Part shown: positions 8,391 to 15,798 of the stretch, piece after piece
Layout of the letters: every line of letters starts with the position of its first letter
Numbering within the stretch: the stretch's first letter is position 1
Source: Parvularcula sp964556115
GTDB lineage: Bacteria > Pseudomonadota > Alphaproteobacteria > Caulobacterales > Parvularculaceae
Assembly (NCBI GenBank): GCA_964556115.1
Contig: CAZKVC010000012.1
Span: forward strand, 16,452 to 80,451
Direction: 5' to 3'
Length of the DNA stretch: 64,000 bases
Made by a program: the position numbers and the translations under genes
Notes under the pieces: generated by a model
What the model was told of the DNA's origin: nothing
What the model saw: only the letters and a program-made list of their open reading frames with translations
Databases searched by the model: none

Positions 8391-10748
8391 ATGCGTGCCA
8401 AGCACACTCTTTCGCGTACCCTGCTGCTCGCCAGTGTTGCTGCGGCCGGTATCGCTCCGGCCCTGGCTCAACAGCCAGCGCCGGCAGCCGAAGATCCGGC
8501 TTTCAGTGACGACCAGATCGTCGTCACCGCACGGCGCCGGGGCGAAAGCCTCCAGGACGTGCCCCTCGCGGTCACTTCGATCAGCGGCGAGCAACTGCAG
8601 GAACTCGGCACGCCTGACATCACCTATATCGCCCAGACCACGCCGAACGTGACCCTCGAGGTCAGCCGCGGCACGAACACGACCCTCACTGCCTTCATCC
8701 GCGGCGTCGGTCAGCAGGACCCGGTCGCAGGCTTCGAGAACGGCGTCGGCATCTATATCGACGATGTCTATCTCAACCGTCCGCAAGGCGTCGTCCTCGA
8801 CATCTACAATGTCGAGCGCATCGAAGTCCTGCGCGGCCCGCAAGGCACGCTCTACGGCCGGAACACCATTGGCGGCGCGGTGAAATACGTCACCAAACGC
8901 CTCGGCGACGAGCCGCTCCTCGAGCTGCGCGGCAATGTCGGCAGCTTCAACCAGCGGGACCTGATCGTGACCGCGGAAGTTCCGCTGGCCGACAAGCTCC
9001 GCGTCGGCGGCGCTCTCGCCAGCTTCAACCGCGACGGTTTCGGTGAGAACATCACCACAGGCGCCGAGAACTACGACAAGGACATCCTCGCTGCCCGCGC
9101 CACGGTTGAGTTCGAGCCCACCGACCGGCTCTTCTTCCGCCTGACCGGCGACTATCTCGAAGACGAATCGAGCATCCGCGGCGGCTATCGCGAGATCCCG
9201 AACCTTCTCGATCCGACTGTGGTCCCCCTGGACGACGTTTTCGACACCGCTGGCGGCATCACCGGCCCGAACGAGCTGGAAGCCTGGGGCACCGCGCTCA
9301 CCGGCGAACTCGAGCTGACGGACAACCTGACCCTCAAGTCGATCACGGCCTACCGCGATGACGAGACGGTCACCCAGATCGACTTCGACGCGCTTCCCGC
9401 CGAAGACCTCGACGTTCCTGCGATCTACGAGAACGATCAGTTCACCCAGGAACTCCAGCTCACCTATGAAAGCGACGCGGTCAGCGGCGTGGGCGGTCTC
9501 TTCTATATCGACGCGAACGCGCTGACCAATTTCGACGTCCTCCTCTCGACCATCCTGCCTGGCTTCAACGCCAACACCTTCGGTGATGTCGACACCCAGA
9601 GCTGGGCCGTCTTCGGTGATTTCAGCTTCGATCTCGAGCGCATTCTCGGCCTTCGCGGCGTCGAGCTTTCGGTCGGTGGACGGTACACGGAAGATGAGCG
9701 TGCCTCGCGCGTCCTCCGGGAAAGCTTCGTCACCGGCCGGACCCCGGCGCTTGGCGGCAATCCGGACTTCCAGATTTCCGCAGGTATCACCTCGGATTTC
9801 GAAGGCTCGGAAACCTTCACCAATTTCGACCCCCGCGTCTCGCTGAGCTGGGAGGTCGTGCCCGACCAGAACCTCTACGCGACCTACAGCCAGGGCTTCA
9901 AAGGTGGCGGCTTCGACCCGCGCGGCCAGACCACCAGCGCGCCTGACCTCAATGGTGACGGCACGGTTTCCGACGCCGAGATCTTCGACTTCATGCAGTT
10001 CGACCAGGAGACGGTGAACAGCTACGAGCTGGGCTGGAAGTCCCGTATGCTGAACGGTCGCCTGACCAACAACATGGCGGTCTTCTTCGCGGACTATAAG
10101 GACATCCAGATCCCCGGCTCCTTCGGCGGTACGGATGCGGCGGGCAACCCGACCTTCATCGGCGTGACCACCAATGCCGGCGCGGCCGAGTTCTACGGCT
10201 TCGAGCTGGAAGGCAATCTTCTTTGGTCGGATGACCTCACCGGTATCGGTGACAGCTTCTCGACCGCCTACAGCCTCGGCCTGATGGATGCGGAATATAC
10301 CGAGTTCGATACCGTCGCCAATGGCCAGCCCTTCGATGCGGCCGATGTCCGGGTGGTCCAGAACACTCCTGACACCACAGGCTCGCTGACGACGAACTAT
10401 ACCCGCCCGGCATTCGGCGGCGACCTCAGCCTGCTGACGGTCACTTCCTACCGCTCGAGCGTCAACCAGTTCGAGATCCCGAACGCCTTCATCGACCAGG
10501 ACGGCTACACCCTGTTCGACGCCAGCCTCGTCTGGAACTCGGCCGATGGCCGCTACCAGCTCGGCCTGCACGGCAAGAACCTCGGCGACGAAGAGTACCG
10601 GGTCGCGGGCTACAACTTCCTGGCCCAGAACCAGGATGGCTCCTTCGCGCAGCCGCTTCAACCCGCCTCGATCGGCCTGACCGGCGTTGCGACCAGCTTC
10701 TACGGCCCGCCGCGCCAGGTCTTCGCGTCCTTCCAGGTTCGCTTCTAA
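8391..10748 (+). CDS. TonB-dependent receptor
   Basis: A 785-residue outer-membrane receptor. A signal peptide ends at about residue 26 (PALA), followed by a TonB-box-like segment DDQIVVTARRR, a plug domain (~50-170, with GVGIYIDDVYLNRPQG and VEVLRGPQGTLYGRNTIGG-type motifs) and a 22-strand barrel ending in the terminal aromatic residue (VFASFQVRF). It imports a large or scarce molecule with energy from TonB-ExbBD. The ATG at 8391 has the site GGGAGG seven bases upstream; earlier in-frame starts lack one. This IVVTARRR/QDVPLAV type is common in sphingomonads and marine alphaproteobacteria and is often not a siderophore receptor. Substrate unknown; the neighbouring hydrolase suggests an ester. 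Confidence 0.93.
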   Translation: MRAKHTLSRTLLLASVAAAGIAPALAQQPAPAAEDPAFSDDQIVVTARRRGESLQDVPLAVTSISGEQLQELGTPDITYIAQTTPNVTLEVSRGTNTTLTAFIRGVGQQDPVAGFENGVGIYIDDVYLNRPQGVVLDIYNVERIEVLRGPQGTLYGRNTIGGAVKYVTKRLGDEPLLELRGNVGSFNQRDLIVTAEVPLADKLRVGGALASFNRDGFGENITTGAENYDKDILAARATVEFEPTDRLFFRLTGDYLEDESSIRGGYREIPNLLDPTVVPLDDVFDTAGGITGPNELEAWGTALTGELELTDNLTLKSITAYRDDETVTQIDFDALPAEDLDVPAIYENDQFTQELQLTYESDAVSGVGGLFYIDANALTNFDVLLSTILPGFNANTFGDVDTQSWAVFGDFSFDLERILGLRGVELSVGGRYTEDERASRVLRESFVTGRTPALGGNPDFQISAGITSDFEGSETFTNFDPRVSLSWEVVPDQNLYATYSQGFKGGGFDPRGQTTSAPDLNGDGTVSDAEIFDFMQFDQETVNSYELGWKSRMLNGRLTNNMAVFFADYKDIQIPGSFGGTDAAGNPTFIGVTTNAGAAEFYGFELEGNLLWSDDLTGIGDSFSTAYSLGLMDAEYTEFDTVANGQPFDAADVRVVQNTPDTTGSLTTNYTRPAFGGDLSLLTVTSYRSSVNQFEIPNAFIDQDGYTLFDASLVWNSADGRYQLGLHGKNLGDEEYRVAGYNFLAQNQDGSFAQPLQPASIGLTGVATSFYGPPRQVFASFQVRF

Positions 10749-10768
10749 GCGACCCAGATCCATGCTTT

Positions 10769-10798
10769 CCCTTCCCTGGCCCGGGCGCCGGGGAAGGG
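10769..10798 (+). terminator. Hairpin between TonB receptor and hydrolase
   Basis: CCCTTCCC (10769-10776) pairs with GGGAAGGG (10791-10798); the GC-rich interior can extend the stem. There is no clean T-run after it, so it may be a weak terminator or an mRNA-stabilising structure that lowers expression of the downstream hydrolase and MFS genes relative to the receptor. Confidence 0.45.
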
Positions 10799-10823
10799 TA
10801 ATGCGTTTAAGGGAGGTGAGGCG

Positions 10824-11774
10824 GTGAGACGTTTCATCATGGTCACGCTCGCGCTTCTTCTGGTCGCGGGCGCTGGATATCTCGCCTATCAGGCCATCAA
10901 CGAAGGCGCTGTCGATGCGCCCCGGGCAGAAGCTTCGGGCGAGAGCTATGTCGAGATCGGCGGACACTCGATCCGCTATCGCGACGAAGGCCCGACAGGC
11001 GCGCCTGTCCTCCTGATGCTTCACGGCTTCACCTTCAGCCTCGATAGTTTCGATACCCTCGCCGAACGTCTGAAGGCGGACTACCGCGTCCTGCGCTACG
11101 ATCTGCGGGGGCATGGCCTGACCGGGCCGGACCCTCAGAAGCGTTATGCACCAGAAGAGCGGGCCGCGCTGATCGGCGATTTTCTCGATGCGGTCGGTGT
11201 CGAGAAGGCCACGATCATCGGCAACTCCCTCGGCGGTCTTGCCGCCTGGCGTTTCGCCGCCGAGGCGCCCTCCCGCGTCGAGGGCCTGGTGCTCATCAGC
11301 CCCGGCGCCTATCCGATGAACGGCGTGGGCGAAGAGCCTGCCCCGGTGCCGCCCATGCTCGCGGCTTACCTCAGGACCGTGCCGCAGGTCGGCCTCGATG
11401 CTTCCCTGTCCCGCATCTATGCCGACGGGCAAAGCCTCACCGAGGAGCGCCGGACGCAGATCAGGGCGATGATGACCCAGCCCGGCAATGGCGACGCCTT
11501 CGTCGACGCCTTGAGGGTCTTCACCCTTCCCGACCCAGAGCCGCAGCTTTCTTCGATCGGGGTACCCACACTGATCGTTTGGGGTGAGGAAGACTTGGTC
11601 ATCGACCCGGGCCACGGTGCGCAGATGGTGTCGGTCATGCCGAACGCCAGCCTTCTCATGCTGCCAGATGTCGGCCACGTCGCCCAAGAAGAAGCCCCCG
11701 AACAGCTCGCCGAAGCGATCAGGGCATTCCTCGCCAACGGGGAGGGCGCGAGCATGCCCGGAGCGGGCCGATGA
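10824..11774 (+). CDS. Membrane-anchored alpha/beta hydrolase
   Basis: A 316-residue alpha/beta-hydrolase. Residues 5-22 form one hydrophobic segment that would anchor or export the protein, so the enzyme probably acts in the periplasm. The oxyanion region is LLMLHGFTFS (~63-72), the nucleophile elbow is GNSLGG with Ser135, the acid is likely in the GEEDLVIDP segment, and the catalytic His is in PDVGHVAQEE near the end. GTG start at 10824 after GGGAGGTGAGG. Its stop overlaps the MFS start (ATGA). It probably cleaves an ester or lactone brought in by the upstream receptor; the exact substrate is not predictable. Confidence 0.88.
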   Translation: MRRFIMVTLALLLVAGAGYLAYQAINEGAVDAPRAEASGESYVEIGGHSIRYRDEGPTGAPVLLMLHGFTFSLDSFDTLAERLKADYRVLRYDLRGHGLTGPDPQKRYAPEERAALIGDFLDAVGVEKATIIGNSLGGLAAWRFAAEAPSRVEGLVLISPGAYPMNGVGEEPAPVPPMLAAYLRTVPQVGLDASLSRIYADGQSLTEERRTQIRAMMTQPGNGDAFVDALRVFTLPDPEPQLSSIGVPTLIVWGEEDLVIDPGHGAQMVSVMPNASLLMLPDVGHVAQEEAPEQLAEAIRAFLANGEGASMPGAGR

Positions 11775-13129
11775 GCGAGGCGACCGCGACCGCCACGAAA
11801 AGCGACGGCGCGGGCTATCGTGCCTATGTCCTCTTCATTCTCGTGGTGGTCTACACCTTCAACTTCATCGACCGGCAGATCCTGTCGATCCTCCAGATAC
11901 CGATCAAGGAAGAGCTGGGCCTCTCGGATTTCCAGATCGGCCTGATGAGCGGGCTTGCCTTCGCGCTCTTCTATGCGACCCTTGGTGTGCCGATCGCCAT
12001 GCTCGCCGACAGGATGAGCCGTGTGAAGATCATGGCGATCGCCCTGTCGCTCTGGTCCGCCATGACCGCCGTTTGCGGGCTGGCCGCGAACTTCGGACAG
12101 CTCTTCCTTGCCAGGCTGGGCGTCGGTGTCGGCGAGGCAGGGGGCGTTGCACCCGCCTATTCGATCATCTCGGACTATTTTCCGCCCAAGGAGCGCGCAC
12201 GGGCCCTTGCGATCTACTCCCTCGGCATTCCCGTCGGCAGTGCCCTGGGCATCGTCCTTGGCGGCATCCTTGCCGATCTTCTCGACTGGCGTACGGCATT
12301 CTACATCATCGGCGGGGCGGGGCTTCTTCTCGCGCCGGTCTTCTGGCTGACAGTCAGGGAGCCGCTCCGCGGCCGCTTCGACAATGCGCCCGGCACCGCG
12401 GCGCTTCCGGCCGCAGGCATCGGCGATATCCTGGGTGTTCTCGTGGGGAAGCCGAGCTTCTGGCTTCTCAGCATCGGCGCGGCGTTCTCCTCGATGATGG
12501 GCTACGGCCTCATCCTCTGGCTTCCGTCTTTCCTCGTGCGGAGTTTCGGCAGCGACCTCGCCACCTTCTTCTCTTTCCTGCCCGGCTTCCTCGTGCCGGC
12601 CGATGCGACGCCCATCCGCTACGCTGCCTATTTCTACGGCGCCGTGCTTCTCGTCGGCGGGACGATCGGTATCTATGCCGGCGGTGCCCTTGCTGACCGC
12701 TACGGCGAGACGCGTAAGTCCGCCTACGCCATGGTGCCTGCGGTGGCCTTCATCCTGACCGTCCCGCTTCTCGTTACCGGGCTTCTGACGCCGACCCTCG
12801 GGCTCGCCTTCGTCGTTTTCCTCGGCGTGCAGGCGTTGAGCCTTGTCTGGCTCGGGCCGGTGATCTCCGCCTTCCAGCATCTTGTTCCGCCGCATATGCG
12901 GGCGACGGCCTCAGCCGTCTTCCTGCTGATCAATAATTTGATCGGGATCGGCGTGGGTCAGACCGTCATGGGACTGATGGCCGACATCCTGCGCGCCGAA
13001 TATGGTGACGAGAGCCTGCGTTATTCGCTTCTTGGCGGCAGCAGCTTCTACGTCGTGGCCGCCATCTTCATGTTGCTGACGGCGCGAAGGCTCCACCGGG
13101 ACTGGGAGACCGGAACCTTGCAAGGCTAG
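11771..13129 (+). CDS. MFS transporter (spinster-like)
   Basis: A 452-residue major facilitator with ~12 membrane segments. The N-terminal half has the conserved FNFIDRQILSILQIPIKEEL segment and the loop motif PIAMLADRMSRVKIM between helices 2 and 3, features of the spinster-like/aromatic acid-type MFS subgroup. It overlaps the preceding hydrolase by four bases, so it likely carries the product of the hydrolase across the inner membrane. With the receptor and regulator it completes an outer membrane-periplasm-inner membrane uptake path. Substrate unknown. Confidence 0.88.
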   Translation: MSEATATATKSDGAGYRAYVLFILVVVYTFNFIDRQILSILQIPIKEELGLSDFQIGLMSGLAFALFYATLGVPIAMLADRMSRVKIMAIALSLWSAMTAVCGLAANFGQLFLARLGVGVGEAGGVAPAYSIISDYFPPKERARALAIYSLGIPVGSALGIVLGGILADLLDWRTAFYIIGGAGLLLAPVFWLTVREPLRGRFDNAPGTAALPAAGIGDILGVLVGKPSFWLLSIGAAFSSMMGYGLILWLPSFLVRSFGSDLATFFSFLPGFLVPADATPIRYAAYFYGAVLLVGGTIGIYAGGALADRYGETRKSAYAMVPAVAFILTVPLLVTGLLTPTLGLAFVVFLGVQALSLVWLGPVISAFQHLVPPHMRATASAVFLLINNLIGIGVGQTVMGLMADILRAEYGDESLRYSLLGGSSFYVVAAIFMLLTARRLHRDWETGTLQG

Positions 13130-13146
13130 GGCCTGTTACAGGGGCT

Positions 13147-14778
13147 ATGATGTTTGCGTCCCTGTTGTACTCCGCCCTCGCCGGCCTCCACCTGTCCGGT
13201 TCGAGCCTCGCCGCCTCTTCCTTCCAGGATGTGCAGCCCCCCGCTGACGAAGCCGTTCAGAACAAGCTCGATGCGCGCGCTCCAAGCAGCATCCACGCCT
13301 ATTACAATGATGGCGGCGAGCGGCTCTGGACGGGCGGCTGGCGTGCCAGGCGGCGCCTGGAGGAGCTGGTCTCCGTTCTCGGCGACCAGCGTTTCTACGG
13401 CTTCAACCCCGACGCCTATGGCCGCGCTCTCCTCACCGCCGCATCGCGCCGGGACGAGGACCGCATCGAAGCGGCCGCGTCCTACATCTACACAAGCCTT
13501 GCCCGCGATCTTCTCGATGGGCGCCGGGACCCCCTGATCGACTGGAACGAGGAACGCCTGCACGAGCGCGAGGCCGGGCGGGCCGAGCTTCTTGCGGCCC
13601 TTCAGGATGCGGGCTCCGTCGAGGACGTGCTGGAGTGCATCCGCGAGGCCAACCCTGTCGAAGCCGCGCTGACCGAAGCGCTTGCCACCTATACTCAGCT
13701 TTCCGAAGAAAAGGCTTGGGGCCCGATCACCCTGTCCTCAGAACTTCTCGAGGAGGGCGATGAAGGTGATGACGTGACCGAGATCCAGGAACGCCTCGCC
13801 GCGGAAGGCTTCTTCCGCATGCCGCGTTTCGGATCACCTGATCCCGTCTATGACGAAAGGCTGGCCGAGGCCGTCAACGCGTTTCAGGAAAGCCGTGGCA
13901 TCGTTCCCGATGGCGTCGTCGGCCCTTCGACCCTGGCGCGGATGAACGAAACCCCGGCCGAGCTGGTCGAGCTGATCCGCCTCAATCTCGAGCGCGCGCG
14001 CTGGCTGCCGCAGGACTTCGCCGAGCGCCGCCTCGTGGTGAACATCGCGGATTTCACGGTTTCCGGCTTCGACGATGGCGAAAAGACATTCTCGATGCGG
14101 ACAGTGGTCGGGGACCAGTACAACAAGACGCCGATCTTTGCCGACGAAATGGAATATGTCGTCGCCAACCCTTATTGGAACATTCCCGAGAGCATCATGC
14201 GGGGTGAGATCGCGCCGCAGCAGGCCGAGGATCCGGGCTATCTTGCGTCCAAGAACATGGAGGTCGTGCGCGGCTGGAACGAGGACGACGTCGAATATGT
14301 CAATCCTGCCCGCGTCAACTGGGCGAGCCTTCCCGAGGATATCGACTTCCGTGTACGGCAGAGGGCTGGGCCGACCAATGCTCTTGGCCTCATCAAGTTC
14401 ATGTTCCCGAACGAGTACGCGGTCTATCTCCACGACAGCCCCGCCGAAGCGCTGTTCGAGCGGACCACCCGCACCTTCTCCCATGGCTGTATCCGGGTGG
14501 AAGACCCGCGCGAGCTGGCTGAATGGGTCCTTGCAGGGACCGAGTGGGAAGGCAGGAGCCGTGTCGACGAGCTGATCGACAGCGGTGATCACCAGACGGT
14601 CAGGCTGACGGACAATATTCCCGTCTATGTCTCCTATTTCACGGTGTGGACGGATGAAGATGGGGAGGTCAAATTCCTCAATGACGTCTATGACCGCGAC
14701 GATGACCTCAAGGCCACGCTATCGTCCACCGATACCGATACGGTCAGGCACGTGGCCCGGGTGCTGGGCGAGAACTAG
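13147..14778 (+). CDS. L,D-transpeptidase (YcbB/LdtD type) with peptidoglycan-binding domain
   Basis: A 543-residue periplasmic enzyme that forms 3-3 cross-links in peptidoglycan or attaches proteins to it. A short signal sequence (residues 1-23) is followed by an N-terminal scaffold region, a PG_binding_1 module (~195-255, DVTEIQERLAAEG ... PDGVVGPSTLARMNE) and a YkuD catalytic domain (~300-490) with the motif SHGCIRVEDP and catalytic Cys448. The large N-terminal region and length fit the YcbB class rather than the short ErfK class. Two ATGs stand in tandem at 13147 and 13150. It converges on the M15 peptidase gene. Confidence 0.92.
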   Translation: MMFASLLYSALAGLHLSGSSLAASSFQDVQPPADEAVQNKLDARAPSSIHAYYNDGGERLWTGGWRARRRLEELVSVLGDQRFYGFNPDAYGRALLTAASRRDEDRIEAAASYIYTSLARDLLDGRRDPLIDWNEERLHEREAGRAELLAALQDAGSVEDVLECIREANPVEAALTEALATYTQLSEEKAWGPITLSSELLEEGDEGDDVTEIQERLAAEGFFRMPRFGSPDPVYDERLAEAVNAFQESRGIVPDGVVGPSTLARMNETPAELVELIRLNLERARWLPQDFAERRLVVNIADFTVSGFDDGEKTFSMRTVVGDQYNKTPIFADEMEYVVANPYWNIPESIMRGEIAPQQAEDPGYLASKNMEVVRGWNEDDVEYVNPARVNWASLPEDIDFRVRQRAGPTNALGLIKFMFPNEYAVYLHDSPAEALFERTTRTFSHGCIRVEDPRELAEWVLAGTEWEGRSRVDELIDSGDHQTVRLTDNIPVYVSYFTVWTDEDGEVKFLNDVYDRDDDLKATLSSTDTDTVRHVARVLGEN

Positions 14779-14791
14779 GGCCCGGGCCCTA
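14776..14791. repeat. Perfect 16-bp palindrome made of two opposing stop codons
   Basis: TAGGGCCCGGGCCCTA. Its left TAG is the stop codon of the L,D-transpeptidase and its right TAG (minus strand) is the stop codon of the M15 peptidase. It could form a hairpin in both transcripts but has no T-tract. Related sequences follow stops at 30036 and 62121. Confidence 0.85.
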
Positions 14792-15745
14792 ACGTCCCCA
14801 GCGCGCAGGGTAACCGCGGGTGTCGATATGCAGGAACGGCCCATGGGCCGCGTTCCTGTCATAGCTGCCGAGCCCGCCCTGCGCCGAAACCTCCGTGTTG
14901 CCCACATCGAAACGCTGCACGAGGTCATAGAAATAGTTGGCGTCTTCCTTGTTGACGACGCCGTCGCCGTTCAGGTCGTCCATGTCTCCATCGCGAGGCT
15001 TGAAGTCGACATAGACGTCCGCTGCGTCACCATAGACATGGCGTGAGTTCGGCACGTTGCCGATTGCCTTGTTGTAGAAAGGCGTGCGGTAGCCGGACAT
15101 GATGAAAAGGCTGTCCGCCTCGATTCCCTTCGCGCCAAGAAGGTCGAGCGCCTGTTCGAGCTTCATGATCAGGGCAGGCGACAGGACGACGTACTTGTTC
15201 GGTATACTGCTTTCCTGCTTGCAGACGAACTGGCCGATGGTGAAGCGCGGAGAGATCTTCGTATCCCTGTTCTCCGGCGTCACTTCGATGAAGCCGAGTG
15301 GCGCTTCATAGGCGTCGAGGCCACGCAAGGGGCGTTCGGGATAAGAGCCGATCCGGTAGCCCCGCAGCATGCCGTCCTCCACCTCTTCCATCGGCACCAT
15401 GACGAAGGCGTTGACCACCATGGTCTCTCCGGAAGGCTCTTCGCGGACGGTCAAGGGGTACACCCCCGCCTCGCTCGGCGCTTTCCAGCCAAGGCTCCAT
15501 GGACCTTCGAGGACCTCGCCTCGGGTCTCGCCGACAAGGCTCAGGCTCCGGCCTTCATCCTTGTCCGGCATGGCAATCGTGAGGACCTCCCCGGGCAGGA
15601 CGGGCGCAAAGAAAGTACGATGATCGACCATCCTGTCCTGGACTTCCAGCGGGAAGGGCAGGCGGTTTTCGGACGCTTCGGCCCCGCTCAGCAGGAAGAG
15701 GAGCGCGGCGAGGGCGGGACGCAGTAAACCAAAAAGGGGTCGCAT
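14789..15745 (-). CDS. M15-family D,D-peptidase-like protein with EF-hand/dockerin-like loop
   Basis: A 318-residue secreted protein. The signal sequence runs to about residue 25 (SGAEA). The C-terminal half (~180-318) is an M15A-type zinc carboxypeptidase domain: SRHVYGDAADV supplies the first His and the Asp, and HGPFLHIDTRG the second His. Such enzymes trim D-Ala-D-Ala ends of cell-wall stem peptides. Unusually, a calcium-loop sequence DLNGDGVVNKED (residues 257-268) is inserted between the two zinc motifs. The N-terminal part is a beta-rich region of unknown role. ATG at 15745 has AAGGAGG upstream. It is convergent with the L,D-transpeptidase. Confidence 0.82.
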   Translation of the reverse strand: MRPLFGLLRPALAALLFLLSGAEASENRLPFPLEVQDRMVDHRTFFAPVLPGEVLTIAMPDKDEGRSLSLVGETRGEVLEGPWSLGWKAPSEAGVYPLTVREEPSGETMVVNAFVMVPMEEVEDGMLRGYRIGSYPERPLRGLDAYEAPLGFIEVTPENRDTKISPRFTIGQFVCKQESSIPNKYVVLSPALIMKLEQALDLLGAKGIEADSLFIMSGYRTPFYNKAIGNVPNSRHVYGDAADVYVDFKPRDGDMDDLNGDGVVNKEDANYFYDLVQRFDVGNTEVSAQGGLGSYDRNAAHGPFLHIDTRGYPARWGR

Positions 15746-15798
15746 GGGGCCTCCTTCTGGGCACAACACCGCCTCCACCCTGGCAGTTCGCCCGGGCT

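Noticed and set aside
8352..11687. 1111-codon open frame antisense to the TonB receptor and hydrolase
   Set aside because: High-GC mirror of real genes. The sense strand encodes a full receptor with signal peptide and motifs; the antisense frame has no recognisable domain.
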